Positions 1 to 12,414 of a stretch of DNA of 64,000 bases are shown one piece after another. How positions within the stretch are numbered: the stretch's first letter is position 1; each line of letters begins with the position of its first letter. The notes beneath the pieces were generated by a model that was not told where the DNA came from, did not search any database, and saw nothing but the letters and a program-made list of their open reading frames with translations. A program made the translations under genes and the position numbers. Origin of the DNA: Neelides folsomi (taxonomy: Eukaryota > Arthropoda > Collembola > Neelipleona > Neelidae); contig JAQGBZ010000268.1 in NCBI GenBank assembly GCA_034687125.1, positions 1 through 64,000 on the forward strand, given 5' to 3'.

Positions 1-654
1 ATTAATTTAATTATTCTGATGGATCCTCTTTAAGATGCACTTAACTGGAATTTCCTAAGTATGTTAGTTTCGGAGATATTTTTGGTTTCATGTGTTCATT
101 GTTTATTGCGATCCCTGTACATACATATATTACATACATATATTAATACAGTATTCACGAAAAAATACTTCTATCTAGTTAAATTGATTCGAGATTCAGC
201 CAAGTCAACAAAGGTAAGACCTAGGGCATTTATGTGACCCTTTGCCGTTGGTTATAGGCTGATGAACTTAACAATTTGGAAAATATTCAATTATGTCATC
301 ATTTGTAGGAGACAGAGGGAATTGAGGAAATTCATTGTTTCCGCTTTGGAATTTATTAGATTTACTTTATAGTGTTGATGGAGTTCCATTTTGTAACGGT
401 ACGCATGAGAAACATTCTACCTTTGTTTGTTAAAGGAAATACGGATTTGATGACCTGAATTTATATTCGGAATTTCCCTATACATCAATTTTTCAAAAAT
501 ATTTAATGAAAATACATTTTTAATATTTAATAATATTATTTCCTTTTACATTAACATTAATACTTAATCTAGTACTACATTATGGGAAGGATATTTAAAG
601 TTGGCAATACGTGTTGCATTTATAAACAATGTTATTTAAATATTTAATCAAGTT
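1..654. other. AT-rich flank without recognised gene
   Basis: This stretch lies downstream of the minus-strand receptor gene that ends at 655. It is AT-rich with no splice-linked open frame that I recognise. It would contain the 3' UTR of that receptor. I see nothing else in it. Confidence 0.5.
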
Positions 655-2937
655 CTACAAAAATAATATTGTTATGATGTAATTGATCATTTCCAAAAAG
701 AGAGAAAAAACCGTATGGTTTTTTACTGTGTAAAACGATCCAATTTGAGCTCCAAATGGATGAAGGGAATTGGCCAAAACTTTGTACCATTTGTTATTCC
801 ACAATACTTTTTTCTTCAGATGAATGCTAATCTTCGAAGAGATATTCCAAATAGTGGCCGTTTTTCGTATTGAGACGCATAAAACAGCACTGTGGATGAA
901 CACGCCAAGGGTGAGATGAAAAAGAGAAATTGGATTCATTGTATGACGATATCGAAGAGCAAGGGAAATGCAAATAATATTGCTAGTTGCCTAAAAATTA
1001 ATTATATGCTTTATTGTACCAATTAAATTAATTTATATAACACATAAATTAATAATAATAATTTCATACCACTGCGAATTTTGCATGGAGCAAGTACTGC
1101 TTAGCAAAGGAGAAACTCAATGTATTAAGGATGCTTAATTTTTGAAACGCACTGAAGATCCCACCAATGTTGATTGATCTTGCAATTGGAAATAAATGAG
1201 CAGACCCAACGACATTACTAAATTAATAATAATTATAAGAATGCTCACTATTCATTATTTATAACCCAAAGGTAATTTATTTTAGATTCTACAACATCGG
1301 TTTACTAAAATCCAAATGAAAAATTCTTATCTCCCAACTTTTAATTAAAATATTTAAGCTCCAATTAATGACGGATCTCCTATAATTTTGCATATAATCT
1401 TTCAGGTATCGGATTAAACTCGACGATTCTCGCTTTGGTGCAATAACCTTAAATATTTTGTTAATTTTTTTTAAATTTTATATTTACTTTCTACAAGAAA
1501 ACCATAATCAATTTCAAATCTCACTATTTTTCAAAGAGTTAATCACGATTAAAAACAATAGTTAATGTTAATTTAATCATCAGTGTTTTGACAAAGAGCT
1601 TTATGCACAACTGCGCATGGGTAATAAAGTTACTAATTTGGTGCATAGAATTTTAAACTTATCGCAGTTATTAGATTGTTAATTGATAATGCATTATCTT
1701 TTATTTATCCAACATTATAATGGAACAATTAATCCGATTTACAAACTTTAATTTTATTAAACTCTTCTAAAAGTATGGAAATTAAAAATCACTTTTAGAA
1801 CATTTTAATATGTAGATTTCAAGTTATATTAACATTACATATGCAAATGTGAGTATTTAAACTACAATTATTTATTTAATATTAGGTGAGGAAAAACGTA
1901 CAGAAAATAATAGTATTTTGACAAATTAGTTAAATGCATTTAACTTTTAAAATTTGACGGGAGATATGAGATTTTTAATTGGATTTGTATAATTCGATGT
2001 TGTTGAATTCAGATAAAATTTATTTGCTATTATAAATTTTGCTTGTTTTAAATGTTTGAAAGCAGTTTATAAACAACTTTTTACAGCAATTCACTTACTT
2101 GATATTATTGAGCCAAAATGATGAGATTGAAAAATATGCGAAAATAATCACAAAATTGATGAGGCAGCTTGAGAGAGAAACAACTCGAATGAGAGATTCG
2201 ATAATTGTAAATAGGATAAAAACAATTGGTCCTCTGTAATCCAAAGGTAAAACCGAGTACATGTATTGCCATTGCTCAGAATTGGAAACAAAGTTCTTGA
2301 AGCCTGAGAAAGCAAGGAGGAATAATAAAAAACATCCCAATTGAATTTGTTTTGTGAATCCACTATCTTTCTCATCCCTCTCGTTAAAACAAACTGTAAT
2401 TAAATTAATAATTTTTTGAATATATCATACAATAACTATTTATTAATTGCGAATAAATAAACCATTTGTTATTAATAATGGTTAAAATATGTAATTACTT
2501 TTTAAATGGGTGTCGAGAAAGACGGTTTGATTGAAGAGGTAGGCGAGAGCTTTTCTTTTGAACAACAAATTGAAATGGTTCATTGAGAAATGAAGGAACG
2601 CGAGGCTGAACATGAAAAGTGTTGGTTGTTCATCGGTTTTTTTCTCTTTTAACATCTTACCAAGACGGAACAGAAGAAACAAAGAATAAAACCAACTCGA
2701 AATGACGAAAGAACCCCAAATTCCCATTCGAATCTTCGAGTGGACCACTTTAAGAACTCTTGAATTTTTCCTGTCTTCTTCAAAAGGAATAAAATTCAGC
2801 CGTGAAAAAAACGAATAAGCTTTAAAATAAATTCTAAACTTTCTTCGGTAAACATTTTTAAAATTAGTTTTTATTAGTTTGAAAATAAAAAAATATTTAC
2901 AATTCACTCGTTTAAACTTTTTGGTATATGATGCCAA
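655..2937 (-). CDS. Gustatory-receptor-like 7TM chemoreceptor (5' end unresolved)
   Basis: The model has four exons on the minus strand: A 2499-2937, B 2099-2393, C 1070-1217 and D 655-990. The phases join exactly (1, 2, 0) and give about 405 residues, the usual length of arthropod gustatory receptors. The protein is very hydrophobic with several membrane segments. The last exon carries the family-type C-terminus, with 'GSFYTVKNHTVFSLFLEMINY' about 30 residues before the stop, comparable to the Gr pattern of a TM7 ending in TYxxxxxQ. Here the final motif is NYIITIL, so the canonical TY...Q is degenerate. The first exon segment (RIYFKAYSFFSRLNFIPF) resembles the N-terminal block of Gr proteins. 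No in-frame ATG is visible in exon A before residue ~70, and an in-frame stop lies just upstream. A short upstream coding exon is therefore needed and was not found. Role: probably a ligand-gated cation channel or chemoreceptor at the plasma membrane; the ligand is unknown. Confidence 0.55.
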
Positions 2938-2939
2938 TA

Positions 2940-3780
2940 TTTGTTATTAAATTGGGTCCCGAAACAAGTCCCGTTTGAGAATTTTGTTAACTTGAATATG
3001 ATATGATCTCAATTAAAGAAAACAAATATGCCTTTTGTTACAACTAATGAAAAACAAGATTAAGTTTTCTACCAAAGAAATGAATTGGAATCGAATGATG
3101 GAACGACTTATCACAAAATGAGTTTATTTGTATGTAAGTGAGTACGCACGTGTGTGGTTTACATTTCGGTATGCTTTTACTTTTACTAACATTCAATTAC
3201 TGTGCGACCCTTGGGTTTTTTCAATTAAATTAGATTTATATAATACTTTGTGCCAAATGCTTTGACCCTATAATCTCATTTTACAAAATACCAATACAAT
3301 TATTAACAGAATCTGGAGTAGTTCAATAATTTTGTTTCGTGCTCTGATTTTCATAAATCGATTGAAAATTCCACGTGCGATCGTCAAACTGAATGATTTT
3401 CATAACCTACACTAACAATAAAGAACATCAATATTAATTGTCATACGCAATTTAACTATTTTGTTGCGTGCTCATCCAAACGAAGATATAAATGGGGCAT
3501 TAATAAAAATTAAACTCGTAAAAGCTTATAAGCTGCGTAGCGATAAATGAAAAGCTTGAATAAATAAGAAACGGTTCTCAATTTTTTGTTCCTTCTATCA
3601 TTCCATTTTCACTGGCTATCACATTGAACGTAAAATCAACATCCGATTGCCAATTTCTTAATTGAATATGATTCAGTCTTATACGTAAGATAATTTAATA
3701 AAGCAAAGCGAAGACCTAAAATTCCTCATTGTTATTACTCATGTTGATTTTTATCATATCTACATAATTAAATATTCAAA
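2940..3780. other. Intergenic spacer between divergent genes
   Basis: This is the AT-rich spacer between the minus-strand receptor gene and the plus-strand orphan gene. It should hold both promoters and the missing first exon of the receptor. I could not fix a TATA box or start site with confidence. Confidence 0.4.
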
Positions 3781-4458
3781 ATGATTTATACAATATTTTA
3801 TGTTGATAGAAAAGAGAAAAAGGAGAATCCGAATTGCTCCAATAAAAATGAAGATCCGTGCGTGTTCTTTGAAATGGATAAGAATTTATTAACGCCTCGG
3901 ATCAATTCCTTGAAAGCCATTGAAAGGGAAATTGAATATGCTTATGAAGATCTTCGAAATCTCCCAAGCAAAGTTCTTCAAGTTGTGAGGTATTCTAAAG
4001 AAACGGCTTCTGCTGCCCAAGAGAAAGTAATTGCAAGACACTAATACTTACAAATAAATTAAATTCTAATTATTCAATAATCTCAAATAATAATTATCAC
4101 AGAATTAAATATTTTAAAGGCAGCGAAACGACTGAATTATGGAATAAGAGACAAAATGTTTGACAATTTGTGTTCAATGGAAGTTGACCATTCGCTGTGG
4201 GAAGAATTGCGAACTCAATTTGTTGCTGACTACAAGAAGTCCATGCCCATGCCGAGAGAACGAGATTGGGAACCAAAACTTGAAGACTATCAAAAACAAG
4301 AATTCATCGGATTAAAACCATTGCCAATGCCACTGTCACCTTCAGCAACCACTTCCAAAGGTATCAAACGAGGTTCAAAAGCGCCGATTTTAAGCAGCGA
4401 CTTCACCTTAATGGAAGATGATATTTTCTTTGCTCAAACTGCGAATATGATTGATTGA
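3781..4458 (+). CDS. Two-exon hypothetical protein, 194 aa
   Basis: Exon 1 is 3781-4026 (82 codons, donor gtaatt). Exon 2 is 4120-4458 (acceptor ttttaaag). The intron is phase 0, and joining the exons removes the exon 1 read-through stop. The product is about 194 residues, soluble, with no signal peptide or membrane segment. Residues ~35-115 are charged and probably helical: an acidic/basic heptad-like stretch around LKAIEREIEYAYEDLRNL, followed by AAKRLNYGIRDKMFDNL. The C-terminal third is proline/serine-rich with a short acidic end. The ATG at 3781 is the first in frame; a second ATG at 3874 is possible. I do not recognise the family. It is divergently placed from the receptor gene upstream and converges on the ABC transporter downstream. 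Confidence 0.5.
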
Positions 4459-5173
4459 CTGATTGATATGTGTTATATTAATAATTAGTTATGTATCAAA
4501 AATGACAATATCTTTAGACTATTCTGTCGTTAAAAGTTTTCGAATACTAATGCTAATGCATATACCTACATAACAATACATTAAATTAAATCCATAAAAA
4601 TATGATTTTGATTTTTTATTCATATTTCAGTGTTTATTTTATTTCTCCACATTAAAGGCCCATTATAAGCATTTTATTACCTCTTTATCTATATTGTAAT
4701 GCTAGCAAATTATTTACATAATATTATTCTAAAACATTTTCTTATTATTGAATAACATGTTAAAATATCAGATACAATAGATTTATGAAGGTACATAATA
4801 TGTAATAAGTACTAGATTTATTAGCTAAATAAGAACTAAAATGCAAATTAAATACATTTAACTTTTATGTAATAGTATATAACTAGTTCACAAAAGTTTC
4901 ACTTTCTTATAAACCAACAATGAGTATAAATTTATTCCGCTGATATCCTTAACCATAAGTCTTTTTAAAAATCTATACTTTGAATGATCAAATTCATGAA
5001 TTAATCAAATATTTTTCCTAATTTAATAACATCAATTAATTTCATTTTCGGTCTTTTGGTATTTTATCTCATAATAATACTTTAATTATGGATAGTAAAA
5101 CTAAATGTAAGTCAATAATCAAAAGGTACCGTTTGGTTCATTAAAATTAATAAATGCATTTGAATAAAAAGAT
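4459..5173. other. Convergent intergenic region / 3' UTRs
   Basis: This is a very AT-rich region between the stop of the plus-strand orphan gene and the stop of the minus-strand ABC transporter. It holds several AATAAA-like words on both strands, as expected for two converging 3' UTRs. No coding signal was seen. Confidence 0.5.
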
Positions 5174-8100
5174 TTAAATCTTTTCCTCATTAATGTCATT
5201 GGTGGAATTTGATTTAGTTTCTCCTTGCATATTCCATAGCCTGTGATACAATCCTTGTTTTCGAAGAAGTTCATCGTGCGTCCCCGTCTCCTCCACTTCC
5301 CCTTGGTTGATGACAATGATTTTGTCGGAATTCATAATAGAGGAAAGTCTATGCGCGATTGTGATCGAAGTTCTTCCTGAAGCCGCAGCATCAAGAGCTT
5401 CTTGTACAACCAATTCACTCTCGGTATCCTTTTAAGATTTAAAAGAGTTTAATTATTTTAACCTATTCAATATACTGTAGCTCAATATTCGCTTGCTTAT
5501 TGGTTTTATTTATTGTGTAAATTACAAGTGCGGACGTGGCTTCATCAAGAAGAAGGAGTTTCGGGTTTCGGACGAGAGCTCGAGCAATAGCAACTCGTTG
5601 TTTTTGACCTGAAACAAAATCAATATTTGTTCAATTTAATAGTTAATTTGTGCCGAAGCTTAAATACTTTAATCGATATTAACAATTAAATATTTAACCA
5701 TTAAACTTTATATTTCAAAGATATTCTATTAAATTGATTAAATATACTAAATTACCTCCAGATAACTGAGTTCCCATTTCTCCTACACGAGTTTCATAAC
5801 CCTAATAATCAAATCAAATCAAGATTTAATTATGCAAGTTAATTATGCATCGGAAGTTCGTCTTTTGAAAGATTGAAATTTAAAAGTTCCCATGAGACAA
5901 AACTGAAACTTACGGCGGGAAGTGCAGCAATGAAGGTGTGGATGTTGGCCTTTTTAGCTGCTTTGATAATGTCGTCCATTGGGACATTGTCCCTAGAGTT
6001 GTCTCCATAAGCGATATTTTCTGCAATCGTACGGTCGAACAAAGCTGGTTCTTGGGCCACGATGGCCATTTGGGTTCGTAGTGATGGTGCGTTTAATGCA
6101 GAAATGTCTTGCTCATCAAATTTCTAATAAGATTTAATTTTTTAATTCTCAAAGAACTAATTTACTTTTAGTTTTTTGTTATTAACAGGAAATATATAAT
6201 ATGTAAAGTTTGAAAATGTTTAAATTAAAAAAATTGAATTTAAATTCAATGCTTATTACCACTTTCCCGGATTTTGGATCATAATATCGCATAATTAATT
6301 GAATGCAAGTAGACTTTCCACAACCCGAAGGTCTAAAAAAATTTAACCATTAGATAACTATTAAATGGATTTTAGTTAGACTTGATTTTGTCTTAATTAT
6401 TTGTATATAAGGTAAAATATTTAAATTTTTATTCCTTGATTATAAGAAAATAATCATAATTACCCAACAAGTGCAATGCTTTTCCCAGGCTCAACTCCCA
6501 ATGTCAATGCTTGTAAAATCCTAGCAGTTGGCCTTGTTGGATAGTTAAATTCAACTTTGTCGAAAATAACGCTTCCTTGTGAGTTACGCTAATAATGTCA
6601 TATAATAAATATTAATCCTTCCATTATATTAATTAAATGTTCAATGACATAATCAGTTGATGAGACATTTTAGAATCAAATAAAAATCATCGCTTACAAC
6701 TTGAAGCCCGACGCTGTGTGAAGTGTCAATAGCCGGCTTACGGTCCAAAAGCATGATGACTCTTGCGCCAGAAATCTTAGCTTTGTAATAATTTGGTGCA
6801 AAAGCCATTGTTTGACCAACCATCATTGTTCCGAAAATTAAAGCTTCAGCCACTCTGAATTTTTAATAATAATTATCATTATCATACCATTATACCAGAT
6901 TGAAATGGATTCTTTTCAATTATTTATATTGCATACTTAAATACATCTCCAAAATGTTCGTTCTCGTTTACAATCAAATGACCTCCATAGAAAAGAACGG
7001 CTGAGTAAGCAAATAGCGGAACACTCTGAGCCACACCAAAAATCAAACCTCTCAATAAAGAGCGTCTCATATTGAGTCTAGTGAAAATCAATCAAACAAT
7101 TAAAATTTTCCAATTTTTAATTAATTTATCAATAAATTTTTATTAGAACCACACCTGTAGGGTTTCTCCAGGTGTTGATTATATGTTTCCACGAATTTCT
7201 TTTCTCGTCCCAAACTCGCAACAGTTCTGATGTTGCTCACAGCCTGAACGGCAACTTTCGAAGCTTCTTCTGCCGATTCTTTTTCGAGTATATTTTGTCC
7301 AGTCATGAGTTTTCCCTCCATGTAAGAGGCAAAGAGAACAACTGGGACAAATGCCAAGCAAAGTGCTCCCAATTTTGGAATAAAATACATTGCCACTCCA
7401 ATAGCTAGAGAAAGCGTGGAAATTGCTTGAACCACAGACCCAATCCGACTTCCAGTTGCTCCTTGTACACTTGCAGCGTCTCCAGAAAGTCTCGCACACA
7501 AAGCTCCAACAGAATTGGAAGGATCATCAAACCATCCCATTTCTTGATTCAAAATAGCTCCAAACATGAGTTTCCTCAACCGAAGGGTCAAAGCTTCTCC
7601 GGCCAAACTAAATGTAAAAAGTTGAAAAAACATCGACAATCCGGAAGCGATTCCGATGGCTAAAAAGACAAGGGAATAGGTGTCCGCTTTATCTCTGGCT
7701 TCTTCAATTGGTTCGGCCAAGACCTTAAAATTAATTAATTTTTTTTATTAATTACTTCATAATGGCATTAAGTAGCAAAATATTAAAAATGATGAAATTA
7801 CTGCAAGAAATTCTCCAAATATGATAGCGTAAAACGGTAGGATGCATCCTTGAATTGTAGACATGATAACTCCAGTTACCATCAAGGGCATTTCGGGTTT
7901 ATTCAATTTTAAGAGTCTCCTAATTGGTGCTTGTTTGGCTAATTCCGAATCACTAAATACTTGTTCATTACTTTGAATAATAACCACATCATCTTCGTGG
8001 CTAATACTTTGCTTTTTATTTAATTTCCGACCGGAAGTTTTTCGTTCAAAAACTTTTTGTTCTTTGTTTTCCAATTCTTCTGCGTCACTCTCGTCGTCAT

Positions 8101-11100
8101 AATCAATTTGGCTATGAACTTGTGCGGTGACCAATTGATAGTAAAGTCCTTTCTTTTCAAGAAGTTCATGATGAGTTCCCATTTCTTTAACTTGACCATT
8201 TTCAATTGCTACAACGACATTGGCAGCTCGGATGGTTGAAAGTCTATGAGCTACAATGAGAGTTGTTCTTCCTTGTCTTGCTTTGTCCAAAGCAGCTTGA
8301 ACAACTGATTCACTTTGAGTGTCTAAAGCCGAAGTTGCTTCATCCAAAAGTAAAATTGCTGGATTTCGGACAAGGGCTCGTGCAATGGCAATCCTTTGTT
8401 TTTGACCACCTATCATACAAAGGAAATTTTTTATATGAAAAATAATGTTATAAATTGTGTTTTTATAGTATAAACTTAATTAATTACTATAATTCAAAAT
8501 ATATTTACCTGACAGTTGAGCTCCTCGGTCTCCCACAAGAGTGTCGAATCCCTAAAATATTAAATTCATTATCAATTCATAAATTAATAATTCCTAGCAA
8601 ATTATTTTTGCAAAATGTTAAAAGTTTAAATCCATACATTGGGTAAACGTGAAATGAATGCATATGCGTTTGATTGTTTTGTGGCTTCTTCAATTTCTTT
8701 ATCGGTAACACCTTCAAGTCCATAGCTGATATTTTCACGAATTGATGTATTGAAGAGAATTGGTTCTTGACTTACAACACCAATTTGAGATCTCAACCAA
8801 CCAATATTCAAATCTCTGACGTCCTCGCTATCCACACAGATCTAGTAAATGAGATTTGCAAAAATTTTCACTATAGTATAATAATGCCATCAAATTTTTT
8901 ATATTAATTTTAAGTAAATTAAATAGTCATTAAAATAGGTTCAGAGCTTAGTGTGTTAGAACTAATACCCTTGTATGTAATTTCTAAATAATGTGTAAGT
9001 TGGTAATCTTTTAATGTAATGACATTGTACTTTTAATTCCCGAATGATAAAAATGTGCTTATTTATCAAAAATCACATATCATGCTACAATAAATTAATT
9101 GAGAATTTATAGTGTGAATAAAAAATGAAGTAATAGCCTCGTGATTTTCGTTATCTTTCAAGGGCTAGTTACTACACTATTTTGCAAAGATAAGATATGG
9201 CAGGCAAATTGAATAGAAAGATAGGGTAAGAATGGAATTTTATATTGAAGGAAATACCTTTCCACCCAATGGATCGTAAAACCTCTGGAGAAGCTGCAAA
9301 CATGTGCTTTTTCCGCATCCTGAGCCTCCAACAAGGGCAACCGTTTGTCCAGACTCAACATTAAGATTAAAACCTTTTAAAATTTCCACTTCTGGACGAG
9401 ATGGATAGGAGAAATTAACAGATTGGAAGGAAAGCTTTCCCTTTGATCTTCCCTTTGGTTTTTTCCCTTTATCAGAATAGCTGTCGATTTCAGGTGTTCT
9501 AAAAAATTAATAATTATATAAAATTCATCCTATTTATTTGAAAAATGATTAATTTTTGGAAAGATTCCATAAAACAGTCGAAAGCTTACCTGTCAATAAC
9601 ACTGAAAATAGAAGCTGCAGCTCCTCGACCAATAGCAAAAGTTTCAAAATAAGACCCGGATTGCCCAATGTTAAATGCACCCATCAGCACGCTGAAGAAT
9701 ACCTAAATATTTAATTTATTATTCATCAAAGCCCCAAGGTTAAGTATAATGTATAAATCTTTTGAGGAGTTAAACATTACAATAAGCATGTTATCTGGTC
9801 CATAAGCCGGTGTTTTCCCGTTTTTACAAAACTCCTCTCTTCCGTCAAAGATAAGCTTGATAAGAAAAATGGTATAAAATTTTTAATAATAAAACAATGC
9901 CCATAAATTGAATATGTAAATTAATGCACAATTATCTTTAATTGGACTATTCTATTACTGTTATAATTTATAATATTTTATATAATCAATATTCATCTGG
10001 ATTCGCAATTCATCGTTGTACCTTTGTTCCATACCAAAAGGCGAGGGCATAACTTGCGTAAATAATCAACCACATGAGCCCAACTCCAAGTCCAGAAATT
10101 GCGCCTCGTTTCTTTCCAGCTCCTTTGGCAAAGGCGAGACCATCTTCATAACGATTAATTTCTTTTTTTTGCCCACCAAAAGCCTGAATTTTGACATTGG
10201 GATGTTAAAAATTTGAAGATTTTGTGATATTTTACGATTCTCAGCTCATTTTACAACATACCATAACAGTGCGAATATTAGTGATGGCTTCTTCCGCCAC
10301 AGTACCCGCTTTAGCGTAAGCATTCTGTTCTGTTGTAACAAGACGTGTTTGAATCGTAGCAACGATTCCTGTTGCAACTGCTAAAACAGGGACGGAGCAG
10401 AGGATGACGAGAGTGAGAAGCCACCCGTGCAAAAACGCATTTCCAATCGATAGTAAAAACACGAACATAAAGTAGATACAAAGTCCGACTTTTTCACCAA
10501 TTGCTTCTTGAACTTTCATCAAGTCTCTATAAAAAATTATAAATAAATCAATTTCCGATATTGAAACTTTATATTTTATTTCCTTCGTTTAACTCACTCT
10601 GAAATTCTGGACACGAAGTTTCGATCCTGAATTGTATCATACCATCCAACATTTTGTCTGAGAAGGGATTCCAAATATTTCGCCCTCATTTTATGAATCT
10701 ATAATAAATTATTTATTTATTAACTTTTTTTCCAAAATTTTTGCTCCAAAATGTGATGTATTTGGGAAATAAAATACTGATATTTATAACGAACTTGAGT
10801 TTCGGAAACTCTGTTGAAAATAGATATGAAAATAAACATGAGGGCTAAAGTTGCAGCACCCATTACACCCATCCATCTGCTAATCCTGTAATCCATAAAA
10901 ATACGTATTTTTATTTACTTTGAGAAATTTGGTCAATCAATAAAGCATTTCAATGCTCACGACATCACTCACCTTGTAAGTTCGACCAAAAATATATCAT
11001 CAATGTCTGGGGGAAGGGTCGGCCTATGAAAGCAAAATATATCTGTAATGTAGGTATATAATAAACATAATAGTTTGTTTGGTTAAAATATCAGCAACTC

Positions 11101-12414
11101 GAGTAATCAAATATTTAAATTTAAAAATGTATGATACAAAAATCAATGTAAGATGTCACAACTTCTTTAATGGATTCTCGTCATTTTATACATAATGCCA
11201 TATTGTCATTTAATTAGCATGTTGTTTCATAAATCACAATTTTATAAGCCCTTTATATACCTTTACATTAATAATAAATAATAGGAAGTCATTTTTAGCA
11301 AAACGTTTTTTAAAATATCGTAAAGTTTAAAATGATGGAATATCGTTTTTATGCAAATTAGAGACTAGTATTTATATCATTGTTTACTTTTACAATATTA
11401 TATTTTACGATTGGAGATATTGATGAGTTAATTCTTAAGATATTCTTTCAAATCCCAAAAATGCTTTTAAGTCTAACCGTTTATGCAAATCATCCTCTTT
11501 TCTGAAGGTTAAGTAAATATGTACAGAATTGAAAAAGGGTAGGAAATCCATTTCTTATACTCATATTAAGAAAAGAGTTGAGTGTGGGGTTTTTACTCAA
11601 CCTTTACTAGACTTCATCATGATAGTCATTAATTTTTTCCTATTTTAGGATATATCCCATACATACCATACTTTAATACTCAAACTTTAACTCATAATAG
11701 TATGATTTTCTTGTTGGATGAATTTTAATATTAAGAAAGGTCTGAATGGAGAAATGGACTGATAAAATATGCATGCCCAATTATAAATGCTAAAAAGTTT
11801 CTTACGTGGTGATGCCCGTAAAGTTTGAGGTACAAAAATATGCGATTCCACCTGAGTCTTGTTCAACCATAATTTTCGTGAAATCTCCAAAAAGTATAAC
11901 CATTACAGGGAATGAGAAGCCAGCGCCTATAGCTGCTAAGAACCCAACGAACAAAAATATCTTGTCGGAAGTAGTCGCAAATCGAAACTAGAAAAATTAA
12001 TTTTAATTCACATTAAAAATTATAAATGCTCAATAATTAACTAAACAATATTACCCATATTTGTCCGAAAATGTATTAATTCTGAATGTTGGTTTTAAAA
12101 ATTACCAAGTGGAAGTATGGGACTGGAGGAAGTTTGGGTTCGTCCTTAGCTTTTTCCTCATTTCCTTTTTCTTTTCCATTTTTCCTTCTGTGGAGTGAAA
12201 ACAAAATGAACAAGATAATGTGTAATGATAATGATTGAAACATTAATTGTAACGTAACGAATACTAACAGTAATTACAGTAATTACAGAGTAGTAAATTG
12301 GAATAAATAATATTATTTATTAGGTTTTAAAAGAATTAAAACGATCAAATCTTACTTTTCCTTCTTTTCATCCTCAGGTACTGTGATGTTCTTTTTACTA
12401 CTCCTTCCCCCCAT
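5174..12414 (-). CDS. ABCB1: ABCB full transporter, P-glycoprotein (MDR1) type, 1311 aa
   Basis: This gene is complete with 23 exons and every phase agrees. Exons: 12356-12414, 12106-12187, 11806-11987, 10973-11023, 10795-10885, 10598-10698, 10262-10526, 10022-10183, 9781-9855, 9590-9702, 9258-9498, 8638-8841, 8509-8551, 7802-8409, 7155-7723, 6937-7077, 6698-6854, 6464-6588, 6260-6332, 5914-6123, 5756-5801, 5526-5608, 5174-5428. Order: basic N-terminus, six-helix TMD1, NBD1, linker, TMD2, NBD2. NBD1 has Walker [10 protein letters not shown] (~451-459), Q-loop VVSQEP, signature LSGGQKQR (~555-562), Walker [13 protein letters not shown] and H-loop AHRLST. NBD2 has GPSGCGKST (~1090-1098), [20 protein letters not shown] and AHRLSS. 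Both ATP sites look catalytically intact. The family exports hydrophobic drugs and lipids across the plasma membrane using ATP. The length matches animal P-glycoproteins (~1280 aa). The start is the first ATG, in an MGGRSSKK context. The fully intact frame argues for a functional gene. Confidence 0.95.
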
